Source of the DNA: Henricia sp. BOLD:AAB3569
Lineage: Eukaryota; Echinodermata; Asteroidea; Spinulosida; Echinasteridae
Length of the DNA: 64,000 bases
NCBI GenBank assembly: GCA_037783545.1
Contig: JBBELK010000015.1
Coordinates: forward strand, 1-64,000
Reading direction: 5' to 3'
The notes under the pieces are model-generated. The model saw nothing but the letters and a program-made list of their open reading frames with translations. It did not search any database and had not been told where the DNA came from. Position 1 is the stretch's first letter. Each line of letters starts with the position of its first letter. Position numbers and translations under genes: made by a program. Positions 48,700 through 59,500 of the stretch are shown in pieces.

Positions 48700-49647
48700 T
48701 TATAAAGTGTAACTTAATTTATGCAGTAGTTCGTCTTTAATTGTATCGGGGTCAGATTGGTGAATATTTCCTATTTGATAAGCGACGATTCCACCATTCA
48801 TCATGTCAATAAATAGCGTTGATGAATAGCGCATTATTTCCCCGATCCCTGCCGCCTTGGGAATCCTAAAACAAAAGACACAAAATATACCAATGATTAT
48901 GTTTGTTTTAGAGTACGCTATACGCATGTGTTTTATTTTTGTGATCTACCCATATTCATAACTAAAGAATTCCAATAAATTATTTCACCAGAAAATAAAT
49001 ATTCCAATGAAAGATATATAGAAGTGCGTTATTTGCCGAAATTGACCGAGAAAACCTATATTATCAGGCCCGTAACCAGGGGGCGATCTGGTGGATCGGA
49101 CGATCGCCCCGCGGAACAGGGAGTTCCGCTCGATCTACAAAATAAACATTCAATAATTTGAATAATTCAATTTTTCGTCGCAGTTGGATATTGAGAATAA
49201 ATCTACTTATCCATGCATTTTTCGTTATGTATGCAATGTTATGTATAGCCGGCATTTTACTGTTTCAAAAGTAGTGCCTGACGGCACTATTCGATCCCCC
49301 CCCCCTCCCCCCCCCCCCCAAAACTCGCTGGTTACGGGCCTGATTATTATGGGTCCGTTGTCCGCGCAGTGATGTTTTAAATCGTATGCTCACCACAGAA
49401 ATTGTACCAACTTTTGGGATATTGGCCAGTTAGGTGGAGATTCGTAAATGACGAATCGCGGGGACTTCAAGTTTCCCAGGGCCTTGACCAAATCAGTGAA
49501 CGCTCCCGAGGTAGCTGTGGATTCCACCTCCACGCTGCTCTTGTCACCCGTACCCGAAATATTACAAATAATCCAAGCGTACTTTTGTCTACTCCTCATA
49601 TCATTGTAGGCAGTTTTCACACCATCTCCGACAGTAACTGCGGACAT
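48700..49647 (-). CDS. Short, divergent ADF/cofilin-homology protein, 2 exons
   Basis: Exons 49394-49647 and 48700-48865 give 139 residues. The start MSAVTVGDGVKTAYNDMRS matches the cofilin opening (xSGVTVxDxVxxxFNDMK). WIICNISG and VIYES are core strands, and LVQFLWIPKAAGIGEIMRYS aligns with the cofilin [20 protein letters not shown]. The intron splits the Trp codon of FLW. ADF-H proteins bind and sever actin, but in the long actin-binding helix the usual lysines of KMxYASSKDAxKKK are missing (IMRYSSTLFIDMMNGG), and there is no KKRKK nuclear signal, so actin binding may be altered. An in-frame ATG at 49755 lies within a repeat, so I prefer 49647. It is the length of the shorter members (GMF, coactosin). 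Confidence 0.8.
49065..49342. mobile_element. TIR element (CAGGCCCGTAACCAG) in ADF-gene intron
   Basis: CAGGCCCGTAACCAGGGGGC and CTGGTTACGGGCCTG ends, a poly-C run at 49293-49319 and no ORF. 278 bp, sitting in the single intron. Confidence 0.8.
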
Positions 49648-49726
49648 CAAAAACTTGAACGAAAAAGACAAAAACAGTTGATAACGTTCCGCCATTTTAA
49701 AAAATGTATTGAGTGTATATATACCG

Positions 49727-49860
49727 TATCGAATAGCTGCCATCTTGTGGGGCACCTTTTGTTTCTCAAACTACAATGTAAGAACAATATGTGCAACTAA
49801 GGGACAAAGAAACTGCCCCAAAAGATGGCGGCTGTTGGATACGGTTTCTATAGTTCGACC
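49727..49860. repeat. CCGTATCGAATAG repeat, at ADF-gene 5' end
   Basis: ACCGTATCGAATAGCTGCCATC..GGGGCA and an inverse-like AACTGCCCCAAAAGATGGCG / GGATACGGT end at 49813-49843 bound about 115 bp. It sits 80 bases upstream of the ADF ATG, in its probable promoter. Related: 47948 and 53105-53230. Confidence 0.6.
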
Positions 49861-50229
49861 ATCAGACTCATCAGTCTGGCCGAACTGGCGGCGCGCGTGT
49901 TTTTTTTTTTACACCGCAGCGAGGGGTAACACACAAATTTTCTACCCGAATAGTCTAAGTTCCCATGACTCATACTTCTCAAGTGACAATCTTGCAAATA
50001 GTCAGAACTCTTACTCTCACTTTTGGAGAAAAAGAAGATACCGAGAAATTTCGAAAAATCCCAAACAACACTGAGATTTGAACCACACTGCAAAAAATGC
50101 GGTGTTAAAATCTACACCACTGCATGGTGTAAAATTTGATTCTTCGTTGGTATCCATTTTGGGCAAGGATTTGGGTGTTAAGACAGTAACACCAATTTGG
50201 GAATCAATATTTGTCGACACTAGCACTGC

Positions 50230-51130
50230 ATTTCATTGCAAACCTCGCCAATTGGCCAGGCAACGATTTCTTGTAATTTCCGTTATGATACAGCACATTC
50301 CTCGCTGTCTTTGTTGTAGGTACGGGTAGTATTGGGAAATATAGATTTATTCGTTTGAGCCCCGGTGAATTAGAATAAATCTGCTTCATCCTTGTTCTGT
50401 AAGAGCAACGGTTCAGTGCTCTAGGGGGTTGATAAATAAGGGGTGTTCACGGGTGTTGGGCATTCTCACGTTGCTTGCATACTGCAGCGCACATCGCTAA
50501 AATTTTATGTTTTTCAGAATTTTATCAGTTGCATTGCTGGCCTGAAAGCCGTTGGTTTTGCATAGGTCAGGCGTACGTTTCCATTTTTCCCAATGGGTTT
50601 TTGTGGTTTTTCGTATCTGGCAACCAACACAGCAACTGTTAAAATGTGCAAATTTTTAGCAGTCTGATCACACTCGGCGATGATCTTCGGTTGTTAAGGG
50701 GTTTTGCTTAACAGATCAGGTTTTGCATCGTAACAATCATCAAGTGTTGTCGTAATTGACTATTGTCGCTTTTAAACAACTTTTTGATCAAAGCGACTGG
50801 ATTGTACATGATAAGACATGTGAGGTATAGCTGAATAAACCAGGTCACAGCTGCACGCCGTGATCTTCCCAATAATTCTATTGGTGTGATCGTTGATTGT
50901 GTTAAAAGGATAACGTCTATTTTATGATTACGACTAGTTAATTGTATAGTTAACCATAGTTTGACTACAGTCCCTCGAACTACGAAATTTACCCGTCGTT
51001 CGAGGAGCTCTATAGTTGACTATGGTCGCCCAACCAATCGAACTTGCTTTTGGGTGCGAGCATGTGTCGTTTTAATTAACGCAATATGAGCTTCCGTGAA
51101 CCCTATGAAGAGGAATGGTTCGAATCTTAC
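50230..51130. other. No recognised feature
   Basis: Low-GC sequence without ORFs, inverted ends or similarity to other parts of the window. Expected further exons of the minus-strand gene starting at 51277 were not found here. Confidence 0.4.
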
Positions 51131-51277
51131 CTTTTTAGACACCGCGTCGTCGATGCTACGCGTGCGCAATTCGGTGTCTAGCGATTCTAGACGTTCCAAT
51201 CTTGATAACAGTGGCGCGTCATCTTTAGAGACACACGCAGACAGGGATAGCACCAACAGAAATCCGACTCGCCACAT
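51131..51277 (-). CDS. First exon of a secreted protein, unrecognised
   Basis: ATG at 51277 opens 49 codons ending in phase 0 at a GTAAGA donor. Signal peptide MWRVGFLLVLSLSACVS, then LLSRLERLESLDTELRTRS, a short heptad-like (coiled-coil) segment, and IDDAVSKK. Such an N-terminus is common in oligomeric secreted proteins, but the rest was not found. The coiled-coil part and the first intron bases are nearly identical to 54910-55005. Confidence 0.5.
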
Positions 51278-51419
51278 GGTGACCGAGAAATAAACCCAAC
51301 TAGAGTAGAGTGTACTTCACAAGAATATCGGCTGGTCCTAATGTGAGACAACGGGTGGACGATTCAAAATGTTTACTGACACCAAACCAGGAGCAAACAA
51401 CATTACAAAGGGCCGTTCC

Positions 51420-51650
51420 TAGTTGTCAACATTTTCACGATTCTACAAAGCAGGAAGGGAGGGGGCGGGGTCGAGGGATGCGTAGGACTTTACATGCGAT
51501 GTAAAACGTTGACATTGCATGGTACATGTACTGTAGTGACAACAACTTTTGATATCAAGTAGTATTTCGGGGAAATAGGAAGGTCTTGAAAAATATTACA
51601 GGCCTACGCTTTGTAGAACTTTGAAAATTTTGACAACTTGGACGACCCTA
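51420..51650. mobile_element. Inverted-repeat element, family G, copy 2
   Basis: GTTGTCAACATTTTCACGAT..TCTACAAAGC and its complement (GCTTTGTAGAACTTTGAAAA) bound the copy, with AGGGGGCGGGGTCGAGGGAT inside. Matches 29455-29650. Confidence 0.65.
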
Positions 51651-51879
51651 TAGGCCCCTATAAGGAATAATGTTGAAAATACCTTGTAGAAATTTCAGGC
51701 ACATAGATGCAGTGTACTTTAGAAAACATGAAAAATCAATGCATGTTACTTTTTTAATGTGTTTTATATAAAGCTGTGCTTTATATAAAGAGTGGTTTCA
51801 CTTCGTCACGTGTCATTTTGGGGGACAACTTAATAACGGTGACCCCTTACACGCACCGACACAATGAAATATTTTCCCG

Positions 51880-51980
51880 TTTAAAACCAGCTAGGGTCCT
51901 GGGCGCTGATAATGCCCTCGCCTGGCGGCCCGGGCATTATCAGTGCCCAGGACCCCTAGCTGGTTTTAAACATATGTTTA
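51880..51980. mobile_element. Hairpin MITE, family E, copy 2
   Basis: GTTTAAAACCAGCTAGGGTC ... CCTAGCTGGTTTTAAAC with CTGATAATG / CATTATCAG inner arms. Confidence 0.85.
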
Positions 51981-52053
51981 AGATTGGCCAATCCTACTTT
52001 TAATCCCTAATTATATATAATAGGCCGTTAAATCAAGTCTACCCTTGCAGCTA

Positions 52054-52145
52054 CTGACATCAGGATGGATACATTCATGCACAGCACATGCTTTGCCGCG
52101 TGTCAAAGCATGTGCTGTGCTTGAATGTATCCATCCTGATGTCAG
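52054..52145. repeat. Near-perfect long hairpin, 42-bp arms, 8-base loop
   Basis: Arm 52054-52095 (CTGACATCAGGATGGATACA...GCTTTG) and arm 52104-52145 are reverse complements with one mismatch; the loop is CCGCGTGT. No other copy in this window. Could be a very young palindromic MITE or a small-RNA precursor. Confidence 0.9.
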
Positions 52146-52241
52146 TTAAGGCCTCGCAGCTGGTTGGGTGTGTCGCGCGCCAGGACGAGAGCGCCACCAT
52201 GCGACGTAGACAGGGGAGCAACGCAGCTGCGACGCCTTTGC

Positions 52242-52556
52242 CGTGAAGGCGGATACACACTATCGCGGAAAAATCACACTTTCGCGCTGCGCTCACCGCA
52301 TTGCATGAGCTCCCAATCGCCGATTATTCCAAACTAGAAAATTCCACTCTGGTAACTTGGGGCTTCTCTGATACCTCATTGGCTGCGCGTTGGAAAGGTC
52401 AGCGCACCGCGGTCAAAGTTCAACAAATTTGAACTTTGACCCAGCTCAAAACGTTTTGCGCGTCGCGATAGGCCGCGCACAAGCGGCAAACCAGTTTGTG
52501 TACAAACCAATGGAACAGTGTGATTTTTCAGCGATAATGTGTATCCGCCTTCAAAC
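52242..52556. mobile_element. TIR element, family I, copy 1
   Basis: GAAGGCGGATACACACTATC..GCGGAAAAATCACAC and complement ends, about 315 bp. Inner words CAAATTTGAACTTTGACC form another small palindrome. Confidence 0.8.
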
Positions 52557-52570
52557 ACTTTTGAGCCTTT

Positions 52571-52833
52571 AGGGGCGTTCACACTATCGCGGAAAAATCA
52601 CACTGTTCCATTGGTTTGTACACAAACTGGTTTGCCGCTTGTGCGCGGCCTATCGCGACGCGCAAAACGTGGTGCGCTGACCTTACCAAAGCGCAGCCAA
52701 CGAGGTATCAGAGAAGCCCAACGTTACCAGAGTGGAATTTTCTATTTTGGAATAATCGGCGATTGGGGGCTCATGCAATGCGGTGAGCGCAGCGCGAAAG
52801 TGTGATTTTTCCGCGATAGTGTGAACGCCCCTT
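52571..52833. mobile_element. TIR element, family I, copy 2, inverted and nested
   Basis: GGGGCGTTCACACTATCGCG / CGCGATAGTGTGAACGCCCC ends. The interior is the reverse complement of copy 1. It splits the 52545-53060 repeat between AAACACTTTTGAGCC and GGCTCGCGGCC, so it inserted later. Confidence 0.85.
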
Positions 52834-53329
52834 ATGGCTCGCGGCCGCACCCGCGCTCTGGTCGGCGCGTATGAAACAAGCACATGCACACACACACAGA
52901 AACTGCACGCTTCCGAAATAAAAGCAAATTGTGCACTGTGTGTTGTGACAAGTACCCGATCGTGTGCGTGCGCGTACAACACGCTTACATTTCGCGTATA
53001 ACGCGCGCGATCGAACAAAAACAACTTACGCACAGCTAGCAGTTCATAGAACGCGGTGTAGGGAAAGTGAATGAAAAAACATGGCAAAACACTCCATGGG
53101 CTAACCCCGAATAGACCGTATCGAATAGCCGCCATTTCGTGGGGCATCGTTTGTTACTTAATCCGTTCAACAATGAAAACACAATATGTGCAACCATGCA
53201 TGTCCTCAAGGAACAAAGAAACTGCCCCACGAAAAAGCCTACGCTCTTTTGACTATATTACGTTCACGCACAAAAGGTTTTTAACCTTCAAAATAGGCCT
53301 AATAATGATTCAATTGTAGAAATACAAAG

Positions 53330-54264
53330 CTTACATTAAAAGTAGTCATCTTTAAGCATTTTTTAATTCCCATATAATTAGAATATACATTTTTTAAAAT
53401 TGCTACTCTAAGACTTAATCCTAACATAATAACTTTTGAGCGGTAATTATTATGATGATAATAATGCCCTGTTAATTATTCTGCTTCGACCAATCAGTTA
53501 CCGAGTTTCATTATTTCAATTATGCTGGAAGCTTTGTGAAATTTTGGGATCAGGTGTTTTTCGTGACGGTTTATCGACCACGGGAAGCCTTATGGAACGT
53601 AGTGCGACGTCGCAGATTTCGTTGCAAATATTGGCGCTGATATTCGCGACGTCGCAAACATCAAAGTTTTCGCCTTTTAATAGCGAAATAGGATGTAATT
53701 TGTACATCGGAGTTTACGGAATTGCACTGGGAAACGGCGTGGTTGAATGACTCAACTGGACGTTTGTAGGTCTAATATGCAGACACGGTATTCCGAGAAA
53801 GTGCTCGATGAAAAGTCCAGGAATATCGAGTGGGTTAAACAGCTATAGTATCTCCCCATCTACATTTTTTTAGTTTTCCTGTTTATCATGGTGGTTTATG
53901 TTTCTACAACTCGATAGGCCTAACAATCTAGCATCCTTGACAATAATAATTCGATGGTCGTAATTTGTTTTTCAAAATGTCACGTAATTAACCAGAAATG
54001 TTTTATTAACAAAAGATACGGTAGCCGGTCCTCATATTCAGTCGTGGAATATGTGGAGCGGGAACCAGTCTACCATGAACCCTGTACAGGCATATAAAAG
54101 TCATGGTTTGAATCCATCGATTTATATACATTGGATGAAGTATGCAACAGCAGTTGGCTATATACGAGAATTGCAGCCATGCGCTGGTCGCCATTGTACC
54201 CCAAGAACAATGCTTGGCCTAGACTGCTCCCCGGTCCATGCGATCGCTTGCATTCCACGAAATA
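53330..54264. other. No gene recognised
   Basis: AT-rich; contains an inverted copy of the 47095-47150 segment at about 53850-53915 and a GCGACGTCGCA-type small palindrome near 53605-53655. Frames at 53436-53750 and 54051-54281 show no motif. Confidence 0.4.
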
Positions 54265-54771
54265 GTATACATGATTGGTAAACTGTTACAAACAGTTTTA
54301 TCCCCCTGTGTGATTAAAGATATGCATGATTAAAACCAACCTGAGCAAAAACCAGGTCCGTACTTCGTCTTACTTTTGAGAAAACAGTACAAAAAGGGTT
54401 TGCAGTCATTTCGCCCCAAAACCACTTCGCTCTGAACCATTTCGCCCTGAACCACGGCCTGTGCACGAAGTGGTTTTGGGGCGAAGTGGCATTTGGGCGA
54501 TGTAGTGTTTGGACGAAGAAATTTGGGGCGAAATGGCCCTCGGGCGAAGTGGTTGGGGCGAAATGGTTTTGGGGCGAATTGAATTTTCGTCTCATGAGAC
54601 GAAAACTAATTGTTTTACTCATTTCTCAAAGACTATAGCACTTCAGACAAAACCATTTCAGGGGATGTTTTCTATGGTCATGCATGTTTAGGGCCTATAT
54701 TGTGTAAGTTAGGCGTAAATCTGTGAACATTTCTGATTTTCGAGATTACCAATGATGTAAACTGCCTTTAA
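54265..54771. mobile_element. Foldback element, family F, copy 2
   Basis: Reverse-oriented relative of 27072-27552: CGAAGTGGTTTTGGGGCGAA core, TTTTCGTCTCATGAGACGAA, and the end GAGATTACCAATGATGTAAA. Terminal repeats are decayed. Confidence 0.75.
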
Positions 54772-54909
54772 CACATGTAAACTAGTGAAGACAGTATGAC
54801 CAGTCTAGGCAGGCATTGTATTTAGTGGGGTACAATGGTGGACGGTGGCTTAAATTTTAGACGTCGTTGCTTCATCCAGTGTATATATATATCGATGTTC
54901 GAATCTTAC

Positions 54910-55005
54910 CTTTTTAGACACCGCGTCGTCAATGCTACGCATGCGCAATTCGGCGTCTAGCGATTCTAGACGTTCCTCCAGAAGCTCATGTAACAATCTT
55001 GATAA
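54910..55005 (-). CDS. Duplicated exon, internal, unrecognised protein
   Basis: A 96-bp minus-strand exon between an AACAG acceptor and a GTAAGA donor encodes 32 residues in phase 0: LSRLLHELLEERLESLDAEL then RMRSIDDAVSKK. It matches residues 24-49 of the 51277 exon apart from a six-residue stretch (LHELLE), and the intron start GTAAGATTCGAAC is also shared. No signal-peptide exon was found upstream (up to 56.5 kb). Confidence 0.45.
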
Positions 55006-55681
55006 CTGTTGATATAAAGTAATATTATGTAATAGCCACGTTAACTGTGATGAATTTCATTATGTTCTTGTTTGCCCGTCTCTCACTCACGAAAGATCCA
55101 CCCTTATCAAGAGATTTTATTGGACTAGACCAAATCCTGACAAACTGGGACTTTTTTTCAACGTACGCAGCTCAAATCAACTATGTAACTTAGCTAAATT
55201 TGTTAAGATGATTATGTCAAAATTAAATTAATTAACTGTTTATTTGTATAATGCCTTTAACACACTTTAGTTTATTTTTCTTATCTGTATGTAATTTGTT
55301 GGCTCTCGTACCCCCTTTTGTGGGGTCGAAGAGATGAATAAACCATTCAACCACTTAACCTTGTAGAAATATCGTAGAAAAATACGGAGTTTGCTACGAG
55401 AAGTAGACGTAGAGATCTGATTTGTCGAGACACGGGGCTTTATTAATATTCATGTCACATTTTCAACAAAAATGTGCTTGAGAATTATATTTCCTCAAGT
55501 AGTGCACCTATCAATATCCATTACTCCTGAAGTTCAAAATGAGACATAATCATAGTAATATTTTGATGTTTTCGTTGGCCCAAGTTTTGTTTAAGAATTC
55601 AATTTAAAAATCGTAGCCGACAATTCCCTCAATTGTTGTGGGGGAGGTTTTTATTATGTACATGTATATTATTTTATTGTA

Positions 55682-55940
55682 TACCTATCAATTGTTCCTC
55701 CCCCCCCCCCCCCCCCGGGCTGCCCCACCTAAGGGGTGGGGATTGTCACTTTTCGCGTGACAAAATCCCCACCCCTAGAGCACAATTTAGGTGACACAAA
55801 TCCCCACCCTCGGGTGCAAAACATGTATTTCAATGGGTCAAAATCCCCACCCTGGGGCACGAAAAAATTACCAAACTACCCCCTAAGGGGTGGGGCAGCG
55901 CGGGGGAGGGAGGGGTGGGGGAAACAATTGATATAGGTGC
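55682..55940. mobile_element. MITE, family H, copy 3
   Basis: TACCTATCAATTGTTCC with a C-run at 55700-55717, four GGTGGGGATT/AAAATCCCCACC blocks, and GGAAACAATTGATATAGGTG(C). Confidence 0.85.
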
Positions 55941-56564
55941 ATTATGTACGGAGTATAAATGCTTGTGATTCAAAGAAGACCTACTACATTTCGCTAAAAG
56001 TTAAACGCAGTTCATCTGAATAAATATACGAATCTATTGAAAAGTGTTCTTACTACTAATCATTTCAACACTTCCTGGTAAAAACGGAAGCTACCACAGT
56101 ACACCGTGGAGTGTGGTTATTGGTTCTTGCTGTGGCAACATCGTCAATGCGCTTTGAATCGTGAATATTTTAGCGCAATCAGGTTTCTCAAGTCGGTCGA
56201 AACAAAAGTAGTATACTGCACCATAAAACGGCTATCGATCGTGCGCGGTAAAATGGCGTAGACGGACAAAACACGAGCGTATACCGAATTGATTTCAGGT
56301 CTAGAGTGTGAGGAACACACAGGAGGAAAAAACATATAAATTTAAACTGGAATTGTGGCAAACTGCTGCAGTTTCCACCCTAAAGCGTGTAAATAGTGGA
56401 ACTTGAATGCAAGCGCTCTTATGTCACATGGACCGTGTAGCAGTCTAAGCAAAGCCGCGGCAGCGGTGCTGGACTGGAAACCAGTCTACTCGACACCGCG
56501 TTAAAGCTGTGTTAAGCGCCCTCTGTTGCCAGCATTTCGTTATCCACGTGTAGCTTGCTGAAAA
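55941..56564 (+). promoter_or_regulatory. SRP68 upstream region
   Basis: No coding sequence. GTTATTGGTTCTT (inverted CCAAT-type) lies near 56118, and the last 100 bases before the ATG have GCGCCCTCTGTTGCC and a CACGTG E-box (56545-56550), 15 bases upstream of the ATG. No TATA. A repeat fragment (GGAATTGTGGCAAACTGCTGC, 56350) is shared with 59660 and 62350. Confidence 0.35.
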
Positions 56565-59500
56565 ATGGATTCCTCGGCAGTTCAAGTTGGTGGATCGGAA
56601 CAGATTGAAACGAAACCTGAAACGCCGGAATCCAGCGTTTCTTATACAATAGAAAGTATCCTTTTGAAATTTGAAATCTTTGTCTAACAGATAATCGTAC
56701 AGCTGTTTAAAATGTTTAAATAAATGTTTACAAACGTGTTTAATAATAATGGTTTATAAACGTGCCATATGGAATTTGGAAATTGTTGGTGCAGGTCAAC
56801 TCGACCGTTTGCCATGGCTATAGTTTATACGGTAACCGTAAAGCATTAATGAACGGCTATAGTTACGGAATTGCAACTGCGCAAGCGTGGTGACATGTTC
56901 ATAGAAGCGGCAAGTCATAATCGCCTACAATGTTGCTGACCCATTGTATGATTGTTCACGGCGTCATGCGTGCATGATATAATCTGCGACTCCGAAATCA
57001 CGGAACGGATTGCCCGGCCCTTTAGTGAGGAAGTGACTGCCTCTGTCTAGTGACAGCTTCGATTTTTTAAAAGTTGCTGGCCTTTTCCCTCTTTGAATAC
57101 TTTTAGAAGGCTAAAAGTGTTTATTTGACATTTATATTGGGACGTTATCATTTTTTATTTAACACTTTAGTTTTAGCCCTTTAACATTTTAACCCCATTC
57201 GCTGTGTGGAACATTCCTGCACGCCCTTAATGGTCCAAAAACCTGTGTCACGCCAACGCGAATGGATTTTGTTTACACTATGTTAAGCCTAGACTGGTCC
57301 CCTGTCTATGTGCGCTATGCTGCTCTCGCTCATATACGACGCGTGGGGGAGTAAATATGTGGACAGGGGGCCAGTCTAGGCTTAACATAGTGTAAACAAA
57401 ATCCGTCCGCGTTGGTGGGACTACTTTCCTTTTGACGTGGTCTAGACGAATTTTTGGTACCAATCTCTTTGAGAATTGTAAATTTTACTCCAAATGTTGC
57501 TCCCTTTTATCCTTTTCTGATGTTTGAGTCAACATGGAAAAAGAACGACAAGGGTGCAAAAGTCTTGAGATTACAAGGACCTCCATGGTGTGCTTTTAAA
57601 TGTCTGATTTGGAATGTACGGTAAGATTTTTGACACAGGTTTTTGGACCATTACGGGCGTGCAGGAATGTTCCACACGGCGAATGGGGTTAAAATGTTAA
57701 AGGGCTAAAAGTGTTATATAAAAAATGATAACGTCCCAATATAAACGTCAAATAAACACTTTTAGCCTTCTAAAAGTACTCTTTGAAAACACCCGCCTCC
57801 AAGTAAAATATGATGATAACTATGCTAAAATTTGTGGGGTGTTATGGCCAAGCGGTCTAGTGCGTCGTACCTAAGTTCCTGTTCTAGTACTAGAATGTAG
57901 GTTCGATTCCGGGCCGCGACGGGTTGTGGCACTTGCTCCCATTCCTGTTATTGGCGGTCCCTCCGCTGTTGGATGTGGTGAATAAATAAAATAAAAATAA
58001 AAATCTATGTACCTGACGTCTGCTTTGGCAGCATTCAGATTTATTTTTCTCTACAGTGACTGGCGCAAAGGGCACTTCGTTTGCCAATGTACCAACCAAA
58101 CAACAATGGTATAAATTCCGTACACCCCCGCCACTAATTTTCCCTAATTAATACGACATGATAATGTCCCAGAAAGTGTAAATTTTGTTAAGAAACATGA
58201 TTTTAGCATTGAGAAAATATCAAGTTTTTCTTTGAGGCGCCATAAGAAGTCATTTGAGTGCGTTTTTGACATTCAGGAAGCCAGCTCTCTTTCACATTTA
58301 TAGTTAAAATACGTAAGATGTAAAATCACAAGTGAACCACTCCCAAACAGCCGAACTGAGTGAAATGTTCAGACGTCTTAACCACCCGACCACCGGGCAT
58401 GGCAGATGGCGGGTTTGATGGTCCTACAGTGGGCGATTGTAATTTACATGAAGTAAGGAATTATTGCGTCAGTCCAAATGATGATAAGTGGAAGTAATTC
58501 TTGCCCATCACGACGCGGTATGCACTTATATATTAAGTGCGTTTCTCGAGGACACGTTAAAACTTGTAGCATGCTCGGGCCGGACTCGAACCCACGACCT
58601 CCTGCATGCTAGGCAGACGTCTAAACCACTCGACCACTGGGCGAGTGGTTAAGATGTCAAATGGTTCCATTGTATCTTTAAATTTGTATTCCTATTTCTC
58701 ATTTTGGAAAACCCTTAATTCTAATGTGAACAGTTCTACAGATTATCAAAGAATCCCAACAACAGCATGGATTGAGACATGGAGATTACCAGAGATACAG
58801 GTGGGTAGACTAGGGTCATTCTTTCCTACTTCCAGACTATTGAGCTCGTGCCAATGACGTCATTTTGGGAGTCAAATAATGCCGCGTCGTTGTGGAAGCA
58901 ATGCGCGTTGTGTGTGTCCATAGCGTGCGTAACGCGCAATGCTAAGGCTCACATTGGTGAATTAAACCGCGTTATGCCCACCAGAGACACACACAGCGTG
59001 CACGCACATCGCTTCCACGATGACTCAGCATTATTTGACTCCCAAAATGGCGTATTTGCACGTGTTCGAAGGGGGTCAATAGGTGAAAGTATAGCTTCTT
59101 TTTTTTTTACTGGGAGGATACTCTTTTGGGCCTATACTTAAAGTGTTTGATTGCTATTACATGAAATGTAATTTCAAAAATCTGTCTTGTTTGTAAGATT
59201 TAGGCCTGTTTGAAACGTCGCGCTTGTGTCGTGTCGAAGTAATTAAACTGGTTTTTTAAAATATTCGACACAGAACAAGCACGACGTTTGAAACCATTTG
59301 GCTCGGCAAATTTAATTCGGCATGGCAAAAGAATTTAGCTTGACAGGGTCTGCCATGCTAACTAAATTTAGTGCGGCAGTAGCACAGCGCGGTTTCAGAT
59401 GTAGTGCTACATCTTCTGCCGTGTCTAATTTAAAGGGCCTGTGACATGCTAAACAACTTTGTGCCTAAGCTTTGCTTCATAATGACGGATTACTTGTTCA

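Noticed and set aside
52683-53147. 154-codon minus frame
   Set aside because: Entirely inside nested MITE and repeat sequence.
57840-57925. Possible tRNA-Leu/Ser gene
   Set aside because: Box A and box B are present but there is no closed acceptor stem, and a SINE body and A-rich tail follow.
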